This document shows positions 5,153-5,606 of a stretch of DNA of 5,606 nucleotides, piece after piece. A program made the position numbers and the translations under genes. Within the stretch, counting starts at the first letter, position 1. Every line of letters begins with the position of its first letter. The DNA comes from Candidatus Delongbacteria bacterium. GTDB lineage: Bacteria; UBA4055. The stretch is from contig JAQVNT010000117.1 in NCBI GenBank assembly GCA_028702975.1, positions 1 through 5,606 on the forward strand, read 5' to 3'. The notes beneath the pieces are model-generated. The model searched no databases, was not told where the DNA came from, and was given only the letters and a program-made list of their open reading frames with translations.

Positions 5153-5606
5153 AAAAGCTGTTACTCCTGTTTGTGCTTTTTACTGTCTTTGCATCCTTTG
5201 CTCAGACAAAAGTAGATGATGAACTCGTCCGAAGGACAGAAGAGTGGTTCAAGAATAACCCTGAGTCGATGCCTCACTGGCTGACTCCCGAAGAGCTTGG
5301 AAGGCTGGATGATATTGGAAAGGATTTTGTGGCGACTTCTCCTCCTACAGGGCCGGTCCGTCAGACAGCAGAGTTCGAAAGGATGCAGGGTGTGCTTGTA
5401 AGGTATTCTTTCGGAATACCTGTAGCTTTCATAAAGCAATTATCTGAAGTCACAGATGTATATACAATTTGTACGAGCAGCCAGAAAAGAACGGTCGAGA
5501 ACACTTATATTGCTGCAGGAATAGACACTTCAAAATGCGAGTTCGTTCTGGAGCCCAGCGATTCATACTGGACCAGAGACTACGGTCCGTGGTCAACGGT
5601 GATAAT
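5149..5606 (+). CDS. secreted agmatine deiminase / peptidylarginine deiminase family protein, 3' end cut off
   Basis: The frame is open to the window's end, with 152 codons visible. Family enzymes hydrolyse a guanidinium group to a ureido group, releasing ammonia; the free substrate is agmatine and the protein substrate is arginine. Residues 1-18 form a classical signal peptide (MKK, then a leucine/phenylalanine core, cleavage likely after SFA-18), so this member is exported, unlike cytoplasmic agmatine deiminase. Domain marks are EFERMQGVLVRY (75-86), the usual start of the deiminase fold, and SYWTRDYGPW (139-148). W141 and D144 correspond to W127 and D130 of the Porphyromonas enzyme PPAD, which hold the substrate guanidinium. 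The catalytic histidine, asparagine and cysteine, and any C-terminal sorting domain, lie beyond the window. GGGGA (5138-5142) precedes the ATG by six bases. The ATGA overlap with the aldolase suggests translational coupling. Whether it acts on agmatine, peptides or proteins cannot be decided here. Confidence 0.88.
   Translation, partial: MKKLLLLFVLFTVFASFAQTKVDDELVRRTEEWFKNNPESMPHWLTPEELGRLDDIGKDFVATSPPTGPVRQTAEFERMQGVLVRYSFGIPVAFIKQLSEVTDVYTICTSSQKRTVENTYIAAGIDTSKCEFVLEPSDSYWTRDYGPWSTVI

Noticed and set aside
5161..5439. 92-codon minus-strand frame
   Set aside because: It lies wholly opposite the secreted deiminase gene, whose signal peptide and motifs are clear on the + strand.
1..5606. 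CRISPR array, insertion sequence, tRNA, rRNA or riboswitch
   Set aside because: No regularly spaced repeats, transposase, terminal inverted repeats, cloverleaf or conserved aptamer pattern was found on reading both strands.

Overview
The window is a piece of an ordinary-looking bacterial chromosome of moderate GC. It holds seven protein genes, two of them cut by the window edges, on two divergent and one convergent arrangement. The gaps are short, Shine-Dalgarno sites are clear, and promoters and terminators look sigma70-like and Rho-independent. The last gene is a secreted deiminase of the agmatine/peptidylarginine deiminase type with a signal peptide. Together with the style of the other proteins this would suit an uncultured lineage of the FCB superphylum (for example Delongbacteria or Cloacimonadota), but that assignment is a low-confidence guess. 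The strong GGAGG-type ribosome sites argue against a typical Bacteroidetes genome.

Region 1 (1-2991, + strand): the 3' part of rsmA/ksgA (16S rRNA dimethyladenosine transferase), a fold-type I aminotransferase closely resembling LysN (2-aminoadipate/broad-range transaminase), and 19 bases later a fold-type IV branched-chain aminotransferase, ilvE. A clean intrinsic terminator closes this run. The two aminotransferases probably form one transcript and could share 2-oxo acid and glutamate pools in leucine/branched-chain or lysine-type metabolism.

Region 2 (2992-3735): a single left-handed beta-helix (hexapeptide-repeat) O-acyltransferase gene with its own plausible promoter. It ends in a symmetric, bidirectional terminator shared with the convergent gene.

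Region 3 (3709-4282, - strand): bioY, the biotin-binding S component of an ECF transporter, with no biotin synthesis genes and no ECF energising module in view.

Region 4 (4283-5606): a 147-base divergent control region, then a class II (zinc) aldolase most similar to rhamnulose-1-phosphate aldolase RhaD. Its stop codon overlaps the start of the secreted deiminase gene (ATGA), which runs off the window. The aldolase keeps the zinc ligands and catalytic glutamate but has lost a RhaD phosphate-site asparagine, so its substrate is open. I see no mobile element, CRISPR array, tRNA or rRNA. I found no clearly new multi-gene system; the best leads are the aldolase-deiminase pair and the paired aminotransferases.
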